Positions 25,905 through 34,359 of a stretch of 64,000 nt of DNA are shown piece after piece. Positions within the stretch are counted from its first letter, which is position 1. Each line of letters opens with the position of its first letter. The notes below the pieces were generated by a model that did not search any database, was not told the origin of the DNA, and saw only the letters and a list, made by a program, of their open reading frames with translations. This DNA is from an uncultured Eubacteriales bacterium (GTDB lineage: Bacteria; Bacillota; Clostridia; Peptostreptococcales; Anaerovoracaceae), in assembly GCA_900542565.1 (NCBI GenBank), contig UQOC01000004.1, forward strand, positions 7,722 through 71,721, written 5' to 3'. Both the position numbers and the translations under genes were made by a program.

Positions 25905-26621
25905 TCAGAAAAACAGGTTGATAAAGAAGCTTATGGCCGGCGTAAGTATCATGTCGGTAATGTTGAATATTATCAGTACCATCAGGATTATAAATCCGTT
26001 GTTATATACCACCGGATACCAGCTGTACCTGTCAAGCTTAAATATCTGCGTGATGATGTTGAACCCGTCAAGAGGCGGCACCGGCAGCAGATTGAACACC
26101 ATGAGCATTATGTTTATGGTCATTATGTAATATACCACAAGATAGAGCGTTTCCGACACCCCGAACATGATGCCGTATGTCTGGCGGATGATCAGCTTGA
26201 GTATCAGCGAGGCTATGAAAGCGACCACAAGATTAGCTGCAACACCTGCCAGCGCCGTAAAAAGTTCGTCCCTTCTCCTGTGCTTGTAGTAGCGCGGATC
26301 AATGGCCACCGGCTGTCCCCATCCGAAGCCGGCGAATATCAGCGCCAGAAATCCGACCGGATCGATATGTCTCAGCGGGTTGAGAGAAAGCCTGCCGTAC
26401 ATCTTGGGCGTCGGGTCTCCCAGCCAGTGGGACACATAGGCATGGGCTGCCTCGTGGAAAGTGAGTCCGATTATTATGCCCGGCAGCATCAAAAGCTCCG
26501 AGTAAAGCCAATCGCCTATGTTCATGTTGGAATACAGCACCCTGTTGATTATGAGGGCGGCAATGACTATCAGGATGGCGGGATTGACATTCCTGAACAT
26601 TCCGTTAAAATTATTTTTCAT
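25905..26621 (-). CDS. Site-2 protease-type membrane metallopeptidase (M50 family)
   Basis: The zinc-binding HEAAH (about residue 56) sits in a transmembrane segment (LPGIIIGLTFHEAAHAYVSH), and the third ligand region NLLPVPPLDGF lies in a later segment, as in the YwhC/SpoIVFB-related rhomboid-independent site-2 proteases. Five or six hydrophobic segments in 238 residues; no PDZ domain. These enzymes cut membrane-embedded substrates such as anti-sigma factors; the target here is not known. It diverges from a LysM gene. Confidence 0.92.
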   Translation of the reverse strand: MKNNFNGMFRNVNPAILIVIAALIINRVLYSNMNIGDWLYSELLMLPGIIIGLTFHEAAHAYVSHWLGDPTPKMYGRLSLNPLRHIDPVGFLALIFAGFGWGQPVAIDPRYYKHRRRDELFTALAGVAANLVVAFIASLILKLIIRQTYGIMFGVSETLYLVVYYIMTINIMLMVFNLLPVPPLDGFNIITQIFKLDRYSWYPVVYNNGFIILMVLIIFNITDMILTPAISFFINLFF

Positions 26622-26730
26622 CCTTTTCCCCTTTTTTCAGATTATTCATATATTTTAGCACATTTTCCGCCGGTTTAAAATAATATATTGTAATAAAAGA
26701 AGTTTAGCGTAACCAGAAAGGTGGTTTTTT

Positions 26731-27081
26731 ATGAAGACATCTCTTGTTTGTATTGATGTTTACACCATAAGTGAAGGAGACACCCTGTATTCCATTGCGG
26801 AAAAATATGATCTTCCCGTAAGCCTCCTCATGAAAGTCAACGGCATTGACAACCCGTACAATCTCCGAATAGGCACCAGATTATGCATCCCCGGCACCGA
26901 GGACCAGCTTCCGCAGCCTCCTGTCCAGTGTCCCAAAACACATACGGTCGTTCCCGGCGACACTCTTTACTTAATAGCCAGAAAACATGGCATAAAGCTC
27001 GACAGCCTTATGAGGGCCAATCCCAACATAGACCCTTATAACCTGCTCATAGGCACTCAGCTCTGCATACCTGCCCAGTAA
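26731..27081 (+). CDS. Two-LysM-domain protein
   Basis: Two LysM modules of about 45 residues (YTISEGDTLYSIAEKYDLPV and HTVVPGDTLYLIARKHGIK), each ending in the same phrase PYNL-IGT-LCIP, joined by a Pro/Gln-rich linker. No signal peptide or membrane segment is visible. The protein may be retained in the mother cell and bind cortex or coat, as the LysM protein SafA does, or leave by another route; this is inference from the spore-forming background. AAAGGTGG precedes the ATG by six bases. Confidence 0.85.
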   Translation: MKTSLVCIDVYTISEGDTLYSIAEKYDLPVSLLMKVNGIDNPYNLRIGTRLCIPGTEDQLPQPPVQCPKTHTVVPGDTLYLIARKHGIKLDSLMRANPNIDPYNLLIGTQLCIPAQ

Positions 27082-27118
27082 GATATCAGGGCCTTACAAT
27101 ATCTGTATCACAAATAAA

Positions 27119-27151
27119 CAGAGCTGTAGGCAGATCACCTTACAGCTCTGT
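27119..27151. terminator. Bidirectional hairpin between the LysM and GatD-like genes
   Basis: A perfect 11-bp stem ACAGAGCTGTA (27119-27129 with 27141-27151). The right side is followed by TTCTTT. It overlaps the last codons of the convergent gene. Confidence 0.6.
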
Positions 27152-27905
27152 TCTTTAGATTTGTCTTTTTATTCAAGGCAAAAGCTTTTTTGACTTCCAG
27201 GGATTTCATTTCCAGATCCATATCTATGTCCGTCTCGGATATTTCGAGATTTCCTGCCGCAGCCGCCCGCTTTATCATCTCCACAGTGAGCCATGGGTTC
27301 AGAACGAGGGCCGGCCCAAGAAGATTTGTAAATATTGAGTTTTTCTTTACGATGCCTTCGGCAGAGCCTTCATTGTTTCCGAACCCGTATATTATAGTCC
27401 CCAGTTCTTTTTCCCTGCTGGCTATATCCATCATCTGTATCTGTACTCCGAAGCACTGGTCATATCCTGCACAGTAGTCTGTCCTGATACACAGGTCATC
27501 TCCGTAGACCAGTTTTCTTTCTCTGTAATCACAGTCTATGATGCCGAGGCCATCAAAATCCGGCCCGTCGCTGCGCTCTGTCCTGCCTCCGAAAATGCAC
27601 TGGCTGGTTCCGGTCACAAGCAGCACCCGCCCCGAGTCGATGAAGTTTTCAAGTTCCTCCCTGTGAGGTCTCAGCCTTTCTATGATACCGGGCATAGATA
27701 CCATCTCCCCCGGCGGGCAGAAGATGATGTGATAGTCCATGGGTTCAAAATCTTGGATGCCGTCATCGATCTTTGCGACCTCTGTCTCAAGTCCCATCAT
27801 TGCTCCTAAGCGTTCCAGCGCCAGTATGTTTCCCCTTTCTCCGTGGAGATACAAGATATCCGGAAAAAGCCATGCGATCTTTAATCTTTTCTTTTCTTCT
27901 TTCAT
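27135..27905 (-). CDS. GatD-like glutamine amidotransferase subunit with degenerate active site
   Basis: It pairs with the MurT gene six bases upstream, the pair that amidates the D-Glu of lipid II to D-isoglutamine. The fold is recognisable against GatD: an early IGNI-like GERGNILALERL, VLLVTG in the nucleophile region, DGLGIID, YGFGNNEGSAEGIV and LLGPALVLNP. However, the position of the catalytic Cys is Thr98 (VTGTSQ), with a Cys shifted to 103, and the position of the catalytic His is Leu196 (TNLLGP). As read, the glutaminase should not work in the usual way; ammonia may come from elsewhere or Cys103 may substitute. Identification by alignment from memory. Confidence 0.8.
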   Translation of the reverse strand: MKEEKKRLKIAWLFPDILYLHGERGNILALERLGAMMGLETEVAKIDDGIQDFEPMDYHIIFCPPGEMVSMPGIIERLRPHREELENFIDSGRVLLVTGTSQCIFGGRTERSDGPDFDGLGIIDCDYRERKLVYGDDLCIRTDYCAGYDQCFGVQIQMMDIASREKELGTIIYGFGNNEGSAEGIVKKNSIFTNLLGPALVLNPWLTVEMIKRAAAAGNLEISETDIDMDLEMKSLEVKKAFALNKKTNLKNRAVR

Positions 27906-27911
27906 TTGGGT

Positions 27912-29264
27912 CTATTCCTTTTCTTTGAGGTTTACCTTCTTTTGCAGGTCATGGAAAGTGTGGATCCATGTTATGAGATATATGTTGTCGGTCTTGGCGT
28001 TCCTGACTGCGTCAAATATCACATCTCCGTCTTCGGTGTTCATTATCTTTATCTTTTCACGGGGAACACCTGCGTAGATAAGCCTTTCTGCCACATCATA
28101 GCAGACATATTCCGTAAATGACATATAATCTTCCACATTACTTTCTGTCACTCCTGAAAAATCGCAGTCGAAAGTATAGAAAGTATTGGTATAGCTTGGT
28201 ATGACATCAGGGATATGTCCCATTCCCAGGCATACGGTCTTTGGCGTCTTGTCCTGGGCGATGATGTTGAGGCTGGTCTGCAAAGTCTCAGGATTTTCTT
28301 GTTTTATCCGCATGTATTTTATAGTCTTACCTTCAAATTCCAGAACTTCATAACGGCCGCCCACATTCTTGAAATTCTTGAACGCACCGGCAACTGAATC
28401 CATAGGTATGCCGCCCATTTCCCTGGCCACCGCTATGGCAGCCGCATAATTGTAGAGCATGTAAGGTATATCGTACGGCATGTTAAATTCCGTGCCATCG
28501 ACGGTAAATGTCTTGTCCGCAAAAGAAATATCTTCTGCCCTGTACCGGGCCTCTCCCTGTCTCAGTCCGCATGACAGGCACCGGAAGCCTCCCATGCCGT
28601 CGTTGTTGTAATAATCAAATTCTATCCTGCCATGACATACAGGACAGGCCATGGTCGGAAATGTTCCATCTTTCATAAAAGCTTCGCTGTGCTTTTCCAC
28701 TCCATAGGTCACATAGGACGGGTTCAGTGAAGAAAGTGCAAAGCTCCGCGGTTCATCTCCGTTCAGGAAAACTCTGGCGGCCTTTTCCACAACGGGGCTT
28801 ATCTTTCTGTAAATGAAATCCGGGTCGCCGTTCCTGTGTACCTGGTCTTTCTGCAGATTGGTCACAAGTATATTCTCGGCAGGCAAAAGAGCATAGACAG
28901 AAGCCAGATACCGCTCATCCACTTCAAAGATGAAAAAATCGCCTTTTATCCGCCCAAATATGCTGGATCGCTTGATGAGTGCCGTTGCGATGCCTGCCAT
29001 CAGATTGGCGCCTTCAAGATTGGATACCACATCATACCCGTTTTCCCGAAAGATATGATAGACCAGATTATTTGTTGTAGACTTGCCGTTGGTGCCGGTT
29101 ATGAACAGCATTCGCGAACAGTCAACACCTTTAAACTTTTTTATCATCTGCGGATCGACCACTATGGCCTTCTCGCCTGACAGATTACTGCCGCGGCTCT
29201 TATCGATCATCCTTATGAGAAGATTTATGATCTTACCGAGCCACAAAGCCAAATAAAACTTCAT
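27912..29264 (-). CDS. murT: Lipid II isoglutaminyl synthase, MurT-type Mur ligase subunit
   Basis: Mur-ligase fold with ATP loop ITGTNGKSTTNN (55-66), FEVDERYL in the metal region, a C-terminal DUF1727-like part (PKTVCLGMGHIPDVIP) and the MurT-specific inserted zinc ribbon (CPVC near 207 and CLSC near 230). MurT activates the D-Glu carboxylate of lipid II with ATP; the GatD partner supplies ammonia. Its 450 residues are family length. It is followed directly by the GatD-like gene and preceded by cardiolipin synthase, so this part of the genome serves envelope synthesis. Confidence 0.92.
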   Translation of the reverse strand: MKFYLALWLGKIINLLIRMIDKSRGSNLSGEKAIVVDPQMIKKFKGVDCSRMLFITGTNGKSTTNNLVYHIFRENGYDVVSNLEGANLMAGIATALIKRSSIFGRIKGDFFIFEVDERYLASVYALLPAENILVTNLQKDQVHRNGDPDFIYRKISPVVEKAARVFLNGDEPRSFALSSLNPSYVTYGVEKHSEAFMKDGTFPTMACPVCHGRIEFDYYNNDGMGGFRCLSCGLRQGEARYRAEDISFADKTFTVDGTEFNMPYDIPYMLYNYAAAIAVAREMGGIPMDSVAGAFKNFKNVGGRYEVLEFEGKTIKYMRIKQENPETLQTSLNIIAQDKTPKTVCLGMGHIPDVIPSYTNTFYTFDCDFSGVTESNVEDYMSFTEYVCYDVAERLIYAGVPREKIKIMNTEDGDVIFDAVRNAKTDNIYLITWIHTFHDLQKKVNLKEKE

Positions 29265-29276
29265 CTTTTTTTCTCC

Positions 29277-30740
29277 TTACAATATATCTGAAAGCAGCCT
29301 GGCGATCGACTCTTTTATCTTTATCAGCACGCTGCGCTTTTCATATTCATCTACCGTCAGCTCATGGCCGTTCTCCATATCTTTCTCATATGTCCTCTCC
29401 ATGAGCTGCGCAAATTCTTCGTCAAACACGAAAGCGTTGGTCTCAAAATTAAGCCTGAAACTCCTGTTGTCAAAATTGGTGGATCCTACGGTCGCCACCT
29501 GTCCGTCTACAACAAGGGTCTTTGCATGAAGGAAACCTTCGTCATATATAAATACTCTTACTCCTGATTTGATCAGATCTCCCACATAAGAGTATGTCGC
29601 CCAGTATACAAATATATGGTCCGGCATGCATGGTATCATCACTCTTACATCTATACCCGACTGCGCCGCCATTTTGAGGGATTCGATTATGCTGCTGTCA
29701 GGTATGAAATAAGGAGTCTGGACATAAACATTTTTCTGGGCATATGTTATCATGCGCATGAACGCCCTCTTGACTTCTTCCTTTGGACCGTCGGGTCCGC
29801 TTGAAACTATCTGTATGCCCTTGTCGCCGCTGTTGTTTTCATGGAATACCGCAGGCACCGCTTCCAGCTTTTCTCTGGTGGTGAAACGCCAGTCCATTAT
29901 GAAACGGGCGTTAAGGTCGTAGACGGCTTCTCCCTCTATCCTTACATGGGTGTCACGCCAATATCCGAATTTTTTCTTTTCTCCCACATACTCCTTGGCC
30001 ACATTGTAACCGCCCGTATATGCGATCTTGTCATCTATGACGACTATCTTTCTGTGATTTCTGTAATTGAATCTTACCCCGAAGAATATAAACTTGGGCT
30101 TGAAGAAATATCCCACTTTGCCTCCGGCATTGAGATAATCCTTAAGAAAACCCTTGTTTATGTACCGGCTGCCCAGAGCATCCAAAAGAAGGCGTACCTG
30201 TACGCCCTGAGCGGCTTTCTCCGTAAGCACATTTATGAAGCGCCTGCCGATCTTATCTCGTTTAAGTATATAGTATTCCACATTTATTGTTTCTTTTGCC
30301 GCTTCAATGTCTTCTATTATAGACTCAAGGAGCATCTTGCCGTCTGTAAAGAGCTTTATGCCGTTGTTCTGAGTATAGTAAGCTTTTCCATATACCTGAT
30401 TGAGCTTGATAAGATGTTTCCAGCGCACTGCACTCTCGGAATTAAATTCATATTCGCCTCTGTCCATGGCTACCATCTGCTTGCGCAGAGCCCCGCCGGC
30501 CACAAGCTTTTCGTTTTCCGTAAGTCTGCTTATCTTGCTCCTGGAAAGGTTCTGATTGAAAACCAGATAAAAGATGAACCCTACTATCGGTATAAATGTA
30601 AGTATCATTATCCACGCCAGCGTTGCCGACGGAGCTTTTCGTTCATTAAAAATGACTGTAAATATCAGCAAGATATTTATCACATAAAGAGCGATCGATG
30701 ATTCATACATTCCTACGATAAAATTTAAAATTGTTTCCAT
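29277..30740 (-). CDS. cls: Cardiolipin synthase (phospholipase D family)
   Basis: Two N-terminal membrane helices (about 10-30 and 38-60, with LAWIMILTFIPIVGFIFYL) and two catalytic HKD motifs: HRKIVVIDDKIAYTGG near residue 235 and HAKTLVVDGQVATVGS near 410. The enzyme joins two phosphatidylglycerols to cardiolipin at the membrane. The ATG at 30740 has GAGGGG just upstream; a TTG 15 bases earlier is a weaker choice. It precedes murT with a 12-base gap. Confidence 0.93.
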   Translation of the reverse strand: METILNFIVGMYESSIALYVINILLIFTVIFNERKAPSATLAWIMILTFIPIVGFIFYLVFNQNLSRSKISRLTENEKLVAGGALRKQMVAMDRGEYEFNSESAVRWKHLIKLNQVYGKAYYTQNNGIKLFTDGKMLLESIIEDIEAAKETINVEYYILKRDKIGRRFINVLTEKAAQGVQVRLLLDALGSRYINKGFLKDYLNAGGKVGYFFKPKFIFFGVRFNYRNHRKIVVIDDKIAYTGGYNVAKEYVGEKKKFGYWRDTHVRIEGEAVYDLNARFIMDWRFTTREKLEAVPAVFHENNSGDKGIQIVSSGPDGPKEEVKRAFMRMITYAQKNVYVQTPYFIPDSSIIESLKMAAQSGIDVRVMIPCMPDHIFVYWATYSYVGDLIKSGVRVFIYDEGFLHAKTLVVDGQVATVGSTNFDNRSFRLNFETNAFVFDEEFAQLMERTYEKDMENGHELTVDEYEKRSVLIKIKESIARLLSDIL

Positions 30741-30785
30741 TTCCCCTCGCTTCAAACCTAATGCTGCAATGATTATATAATTATA

Positions 30786-32180
30786 TCATGGTTTTCTCCT
30801 CAGCGCCATAAAAAATCCAGGTATACATAAGCCGGCAAAAATAAAAAAGGAAATCTTCATTATATTTGCCACGATCCTGGGATCTGCCCCTTCAAGGCTT
30901 TCCTGCCCCATATATACTCCTATTATCCCGGTAATGACAGCCATGCTTAAAGTATGTCCCGCCGATCTCATTGTGGCAAGGATCGATGAAGTTATCCCAT
31001 GATCGCAGGCGTTCACCGATGACATGACCTCTTTGGTATTGGGAGCCGCAAAAAAGGCAAGTCCAAGACCTGACAGCGCCAATACCGGCACAGTGAGCCA
31101 AATATCGCTGTCTTTTGCCATGATTCCCGCCATGGATGCACCAAGCAAAAGAGCGGCAATACACAGGACCATGCCCGCTGACGACAGGATCCTGGGCGGA
31201 TACTTGTCAGAAAGCTTTCCCATTACAGGAGAAAGAACAGACATTATACCCGGCGACACTACGAGCAAAAGGCCTGCCTGCTGCGGATCCATGCCCATAA
31301 CCCCCTGCATATAGATGGAAAGAAGGTATGTCAGTCCAAAATTTGAGCCAAAGTTCATCATTGTCGCCAGGCTGGCGGAAGCGCAGGTTTTGTTCCGGAC
31401 AAATTCATTTATATCTAACATGGGGCGTATTACCGATGTCTCCCTTTTAACAAAAAAGATCATCATGATGATGCCGGCTGCCAGCAAGACAGGCCCGGCA
31501 CCAGACGAAAGGAGTTCGGATAGTCCGTACATGACCAGGATCATAAATCCCATATAAAGGGCCATGCCTGTCATATCCATATGTCTGTCACCATTTTTTC
31601 CGCCATAAGGCTTGTCCTGCATTTTTTTCAGAGCCACAAAAAAAGCTGCCGCTCCTATGACTGCCGAGACTGCAAACACAGAACGCCACCCGAAATGATG
31701 GTTTAGGATTCCGCCCACGGCAGGTCCTGCAGAAAGTCCCCCATAGTTTGCGCATGTGACATATCCCAGCGCTTTTCCACGGCGGTTTTCCTCCTCTGAA
31801 TTGACAAGGACAGCTATATTGGTGCTGAATATCATAGAAGCTCCGACACCCTGCGCTGCCCTGCAAATTATAAGCATGGCCATATTAAAAGAAAATGCAG
31901 CGGCTGTACAAGCCAATGTAAAGATAAATATCCCCCATCTGAGGATAAGATTCTTTCTGCCGGTATCAGCGATCTTTCCGAAGGGAACAGTAAGCGCCGC
32001 ACATGTAAGCATATAAACCGTTATTATCCAGCCTGCTTCTGCGGCGCCCGTCTGAAAATCCCTTTCGATGGCTGGTACTGCCAGGTTCAGGGCACTTCCC
32101 ATAAAAGTAGTTATAAATGATGTTGCAGCCGATACCAGAATGACGCTTTTCTGCGTACACACAGGTGATTTCTTTTCCAT
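30786..32180 (-). CDS. MFS multidrug exporter, DHA2-like (EmrB/QacA)
   Basis: About 14 hydrophobic segments in 464 residues, with the first-loop motif PFGKIADTGRKN and the antiporter motif region GGLSAGPAVGGILNHHFGWR. These mark drug:proton antiporters of the DHA2 group. Substrate unknown. It stands alone with no regulator next to it, between cardiolipin synthase and spoIVA, all on the minus strand. Confidence 0.9.
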   Translation of the reverse strand: MEKKSPVCTQKSVILVSAATSFITTFMGSALNLAVPAIERDFQTGAAEAGWIITVYMLTCAALTVPFGKIADTGRKNLILRWGIFIFTLACTAAAFSFNMAMLIICRAAQGVGASMIFSTNIAVLVNSEEENRRGKALGYVTCANYGGLSAGPAVGGILNHHFGWRSVFAVSAVIGAAAFFVALKKMQDKPYGGKNGDRHMDMTGMALYMGFMILVMYGLSELLSSGAGPVLLAAGIIMMIFFVKRETSVIRPMLDINEFVRNKTCASASLATMMNFGSNFGLTYLLSIYMQGVMGMDPQQAGLLLVVSPGIMSVLSPVMGKLSDKYPPRILSSAGMVLCIAALLLGASMAGIMAKDSDIWLTVPVLALSGLGLAFFAAPNTKEVMSSVNACDHGITSSILATMRSAGHTLSMAVITGIIGVYMGQESLEGADPRIVANIMKISFFIFAGLCIPGFFMALRRKP

Positions 32181-32222
32181 ACAGGATATTATGTGTATTT
32201 GCAGAAAAGTGATACGATGATT

Positions 32223-33701
32223 TTAAAGAATTATGCAGATAAAGTAATCCTTTCCGTCATCGCTGATCTTTTGAAGCGATCTTTGTATCTTTCCCCTGAG
32301 CGATTCGGGCATGTCGTTGACTTTGCTCTCCATCTGTTCTGTTACCATCTCTCTCAGGGATTTGCCAAACAGATTTGTATCCCAGATCTCATCGCCTCCC
32401 TTTTCAAACTGGCCAGTAAGGGAGTCTGCTAGTTCTGCCGACTGGCTTTCCGTACCCACCAGCGGTGAGACTTCGGTGGAAATGTCAGTCCTGATGATAT
32501 GCAGGCACGGGGCCTTGGCCTTCATACGCACGCCATATTTATTTCCCTGTCTGAACACTTCAGGTTTTTCAAGAGCCATTTCAGAAAGCTTCGGAGCCAC
32601 TATCCCGTAGTCTGTTGTCTGGGCCTGTTCGATCGCTCCTTTAATATTATCATATGCCCTTTTCGCTTCAGTGTACTCCCTGAGCAGCGTAAAAAGCTGT
32701 CTGTCCCCGCTGACCGGTGCATCCATGAGCTCTTCTATCACTTTATAGTACAGCGACGGCTCCAACTTGGGTTCTATGCTTACTATGCCCTTTGACATGT
32801 CTGCCCATGATATTTTAGCTGATCTTACCACTCTGCCATCAGCTATGTCATTGCAGCTTTCCATCACCTGGCCGATATTTTCAAATCCGTCCATCCAGTT
32901 TCTGACACTTTCTATCATCGTAGCCTTTATCCAGTGATCTTCCGGCAGGGCGTCAAGATATCCCGGCAAGTCAAACCTGATCTCTGAGGCGGGGAATTGG
33001 TATATGAGTTTTTCAAACAGTTCATCAAAGTTCTCCTCTGACATCTTCTGGCAGTTTGCAAGAAGTACAGGCACCTGATATTTTGCTTCCAGTTCTGCTG
33101 CAAGTTCTTTGCTCTTGGCACTTTGAGGCGTTGCTGAGTTAAGTATTATAATGAACGGCCTGTGCAGTTCTTTCAGCTGCCCCACAGTCTTTTCCTCTGC
33201 TTCCAGAAAGCTGTTCCTTGGCAGTTCTCCGAAACTTCCGTCAGTCGTGACGACTATCCCTATGACCGAGTGATCTTTTATGACCTTTTCCGTTCCTACT
33301 TCTGCCGCCTTGCTGAACGGCACCTGTTCCTCAAACCATGGAGTGGTGACCATTCTCTCCTTTCCGTCCTCCATGTTGCCCAGCGCACCTGGTACAAGAT
33401 AGCCTACGCAGTCTACCAGCCTCACATTGAATCCGGCTCCTCCTTTAGTGTTGACCCTGACGGCTTCGGGAGGTATGAATTTCGGTTCAGTGGTAGTTAT
33501 GGTCTTTCCTTCTCCGCTCTGGGGCAGTTCATCCATTACTCTTGTTTTTTCATAAGGGTTTGCCATATTCGGAAATACCAGTACATCCATGAACCGCTTA
33601 ATAAATGTTGATTTTCCTGTGCGGACCGGCCCGACTACTCCTGCATATATATCTCCTCCGGCCCTTGTGGCAATATCCTGATAAATTGATGTGCTTATCA
33701 T
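32223..33701 (-). CDS. spoIVA: Stage IV sporulation protein A (coat morphogenesis ATPase)
   Basis: SpoIVA polymerises with ATP on the forespore surface to build the basement layer of the spore coat. The N-terminal ATPase has GPVRTGKS (24-31) as Walker A and a TRAFAC-like core (VDCVGYLVPGA). The long middle region and the amphipathic C-terminus (DDGKDYFICIIL) are typical. From the ATG at 33701, behind GGAGGGG, it gives 492 residues, the usual length; an upstream in-frame extension is not needed. A sigma-E-like promoter precedes it. Confidence 0.97.
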   Translation of the reverse strand: MISTSIYQDIATRAGGDIYAGVVGPVRTGKSTFIKRFMDVLVFPNMANPYEKTRVMDELPQSGEGKTITTTEPKFIPPEAVRVNTKGGAGFNVRLVDCVGYLVPGALGNMEDGKERMVTTPWFEEQVPFSKAAEVGTEKVIKDHSVIGIVVTTDGSFGELPRNSFLEAEEKTVGQLKELHRPFIIILNSATPQSAKSKELAAELEAKYQVPVLLANCQKMSEENFDELFEKLIYQFPASEIRFDLPGYLDALPEDHWIKATMIESVRNWMDGFENIGQVMESCNDIADGRVVRSAKISWADMSKGIVSIEPKLEPSLYYKVIEELMDAPVSGDRQLFTLLREYTEAKRAYDNIKGAIEQAQTTDYGIVAPKLSEMALEKPEVFRQGNKYGVRMKAKAPCLHIIRTDISTEVSPLVGTESQSAELADSLTGQFEKGGDEIWDTNLFGKSLREMVTEQMESKVNDMPESLRGKIQRSLQKISDDGKDYFICIIL

Positions 33702-33735
33702 ATAACCCCTCCGCATAATCGTCCTGATAAGACAA

Positions 33736-33763
33736 ATATATGAGCGTAAAGACGGAATATTCA
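33736..33763 (-). promoter_or_regulatory. Sigma-E-like promoter of spoIVA
   Basis: On the minus strand GAATATT (33757-33763) and CATATATT (33736-33743), 13-bp spacer, match the sporulation sigma-E pattern (ATATT and CATAnAnT). The start codon lies about 35 bases downstream of the -10. Confidence 0.55.
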
Positions 33764-33821
33764 CTTTTTCTGCGCTTACTGGACGAAGGTCGCCTCTGTT
33801 TTACACCGGAAAAACTGATAT

Positions 33822-33910
33822 CCTGTGCTGACCAAATGCGGTGTGCGAGGGGGTCCCTGTGCTGACCAAATGCGGTGAACAGGGTTCCCCTGTACTGACC
33901 AAATGCGGTG
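33822..33910. repeat. Three tandem copies of a 33/34-bp unit
   Basis: CCTGTGCTGACCAAATGCGG followed by TG occurs at 33822, 33856 and 33889 (one base differs in the third). The 22-bp conserved parts are separated by 11-12 variable bases (GC-rich, with runs of G and C). It lies in the 658-bp gap between spoIVA and miaB. Confidence 0.8.
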
Positions 33911-33947
33911 TATGTGGGCCCCCTAAAAAACATCAGACACGAAGATT

Positions 33948-34266
33948 AGGGGGAGCCACTCCCCCTGAAAATATGTTTTTTCGCAGTTCAGGGGGGATCA
34001 TTCTTCCATATATTTACATTTTCTCTGGTCTCCCTTATTAGAAATGTGGATTATATGCCAATACTCCATATTCTGCTCCCCCTATATCTTCTAAACAATA
34101 AAAAACAGGGGGAAGTCATCCCCCTGAATAGCCTAAAAATATGAAGATCGGTGGAGGCGCTCCCCCTGAAACTTACTTTTTCGTCAAAATGGGTGGTATG
34201 GACACCCTCCTGCTGAACATTTGATCAACTCTCCTGAAAATCCGATCAATCATCCTGCTGAACATT
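33948..34266. repeat. Inverted-repeat-rich gap with CCCCCTGAA words
   Basis: CCCCCTGAA occurs at 33961, 34120 and 34162. Each is the right arm of a small hairpin: AGGGGGAG-CCA-CTCCCCCT (33948-33966), CAGGGGGA/TCCCCCTG (34106-34126) and GGAG-GCG-CTCC (34153-34163). TCCTGCTGAACATT is repeated at 34208 and 34253. No protein-coding or known RNA pattern was seen; it could be a degenerate repeat family. Confidence 0.6.
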
Positions 34267-34288
34267 GCTGGCCGCTCCATGAAAGAAC

Positions 34289-34320
34289 AAGATAGCCTCT
34301 CTGCAGAAAGCGGCTATCTT
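34289..34320 (-). terminator. Hairpin after miaB
   Basis: A 9-bp stem AAGATAGCC/GGCTATCTT, followed on the minus strand by TGTTCTTTC. A moderate terminator for the housekeeping operon. Confidence 0.5.
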
Positions 34321-34359
34321 CCTGGAGGAAAGGCCAGTCTGTCCGGTCCTCCTGCCCCG

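Noticed and set aside
33822..33910. CRISPR array
   Set aside because: Only three units with 11-12-base gaps of low complexity and no cas genes nearby; spacers would need to be about 30 bases and unique.
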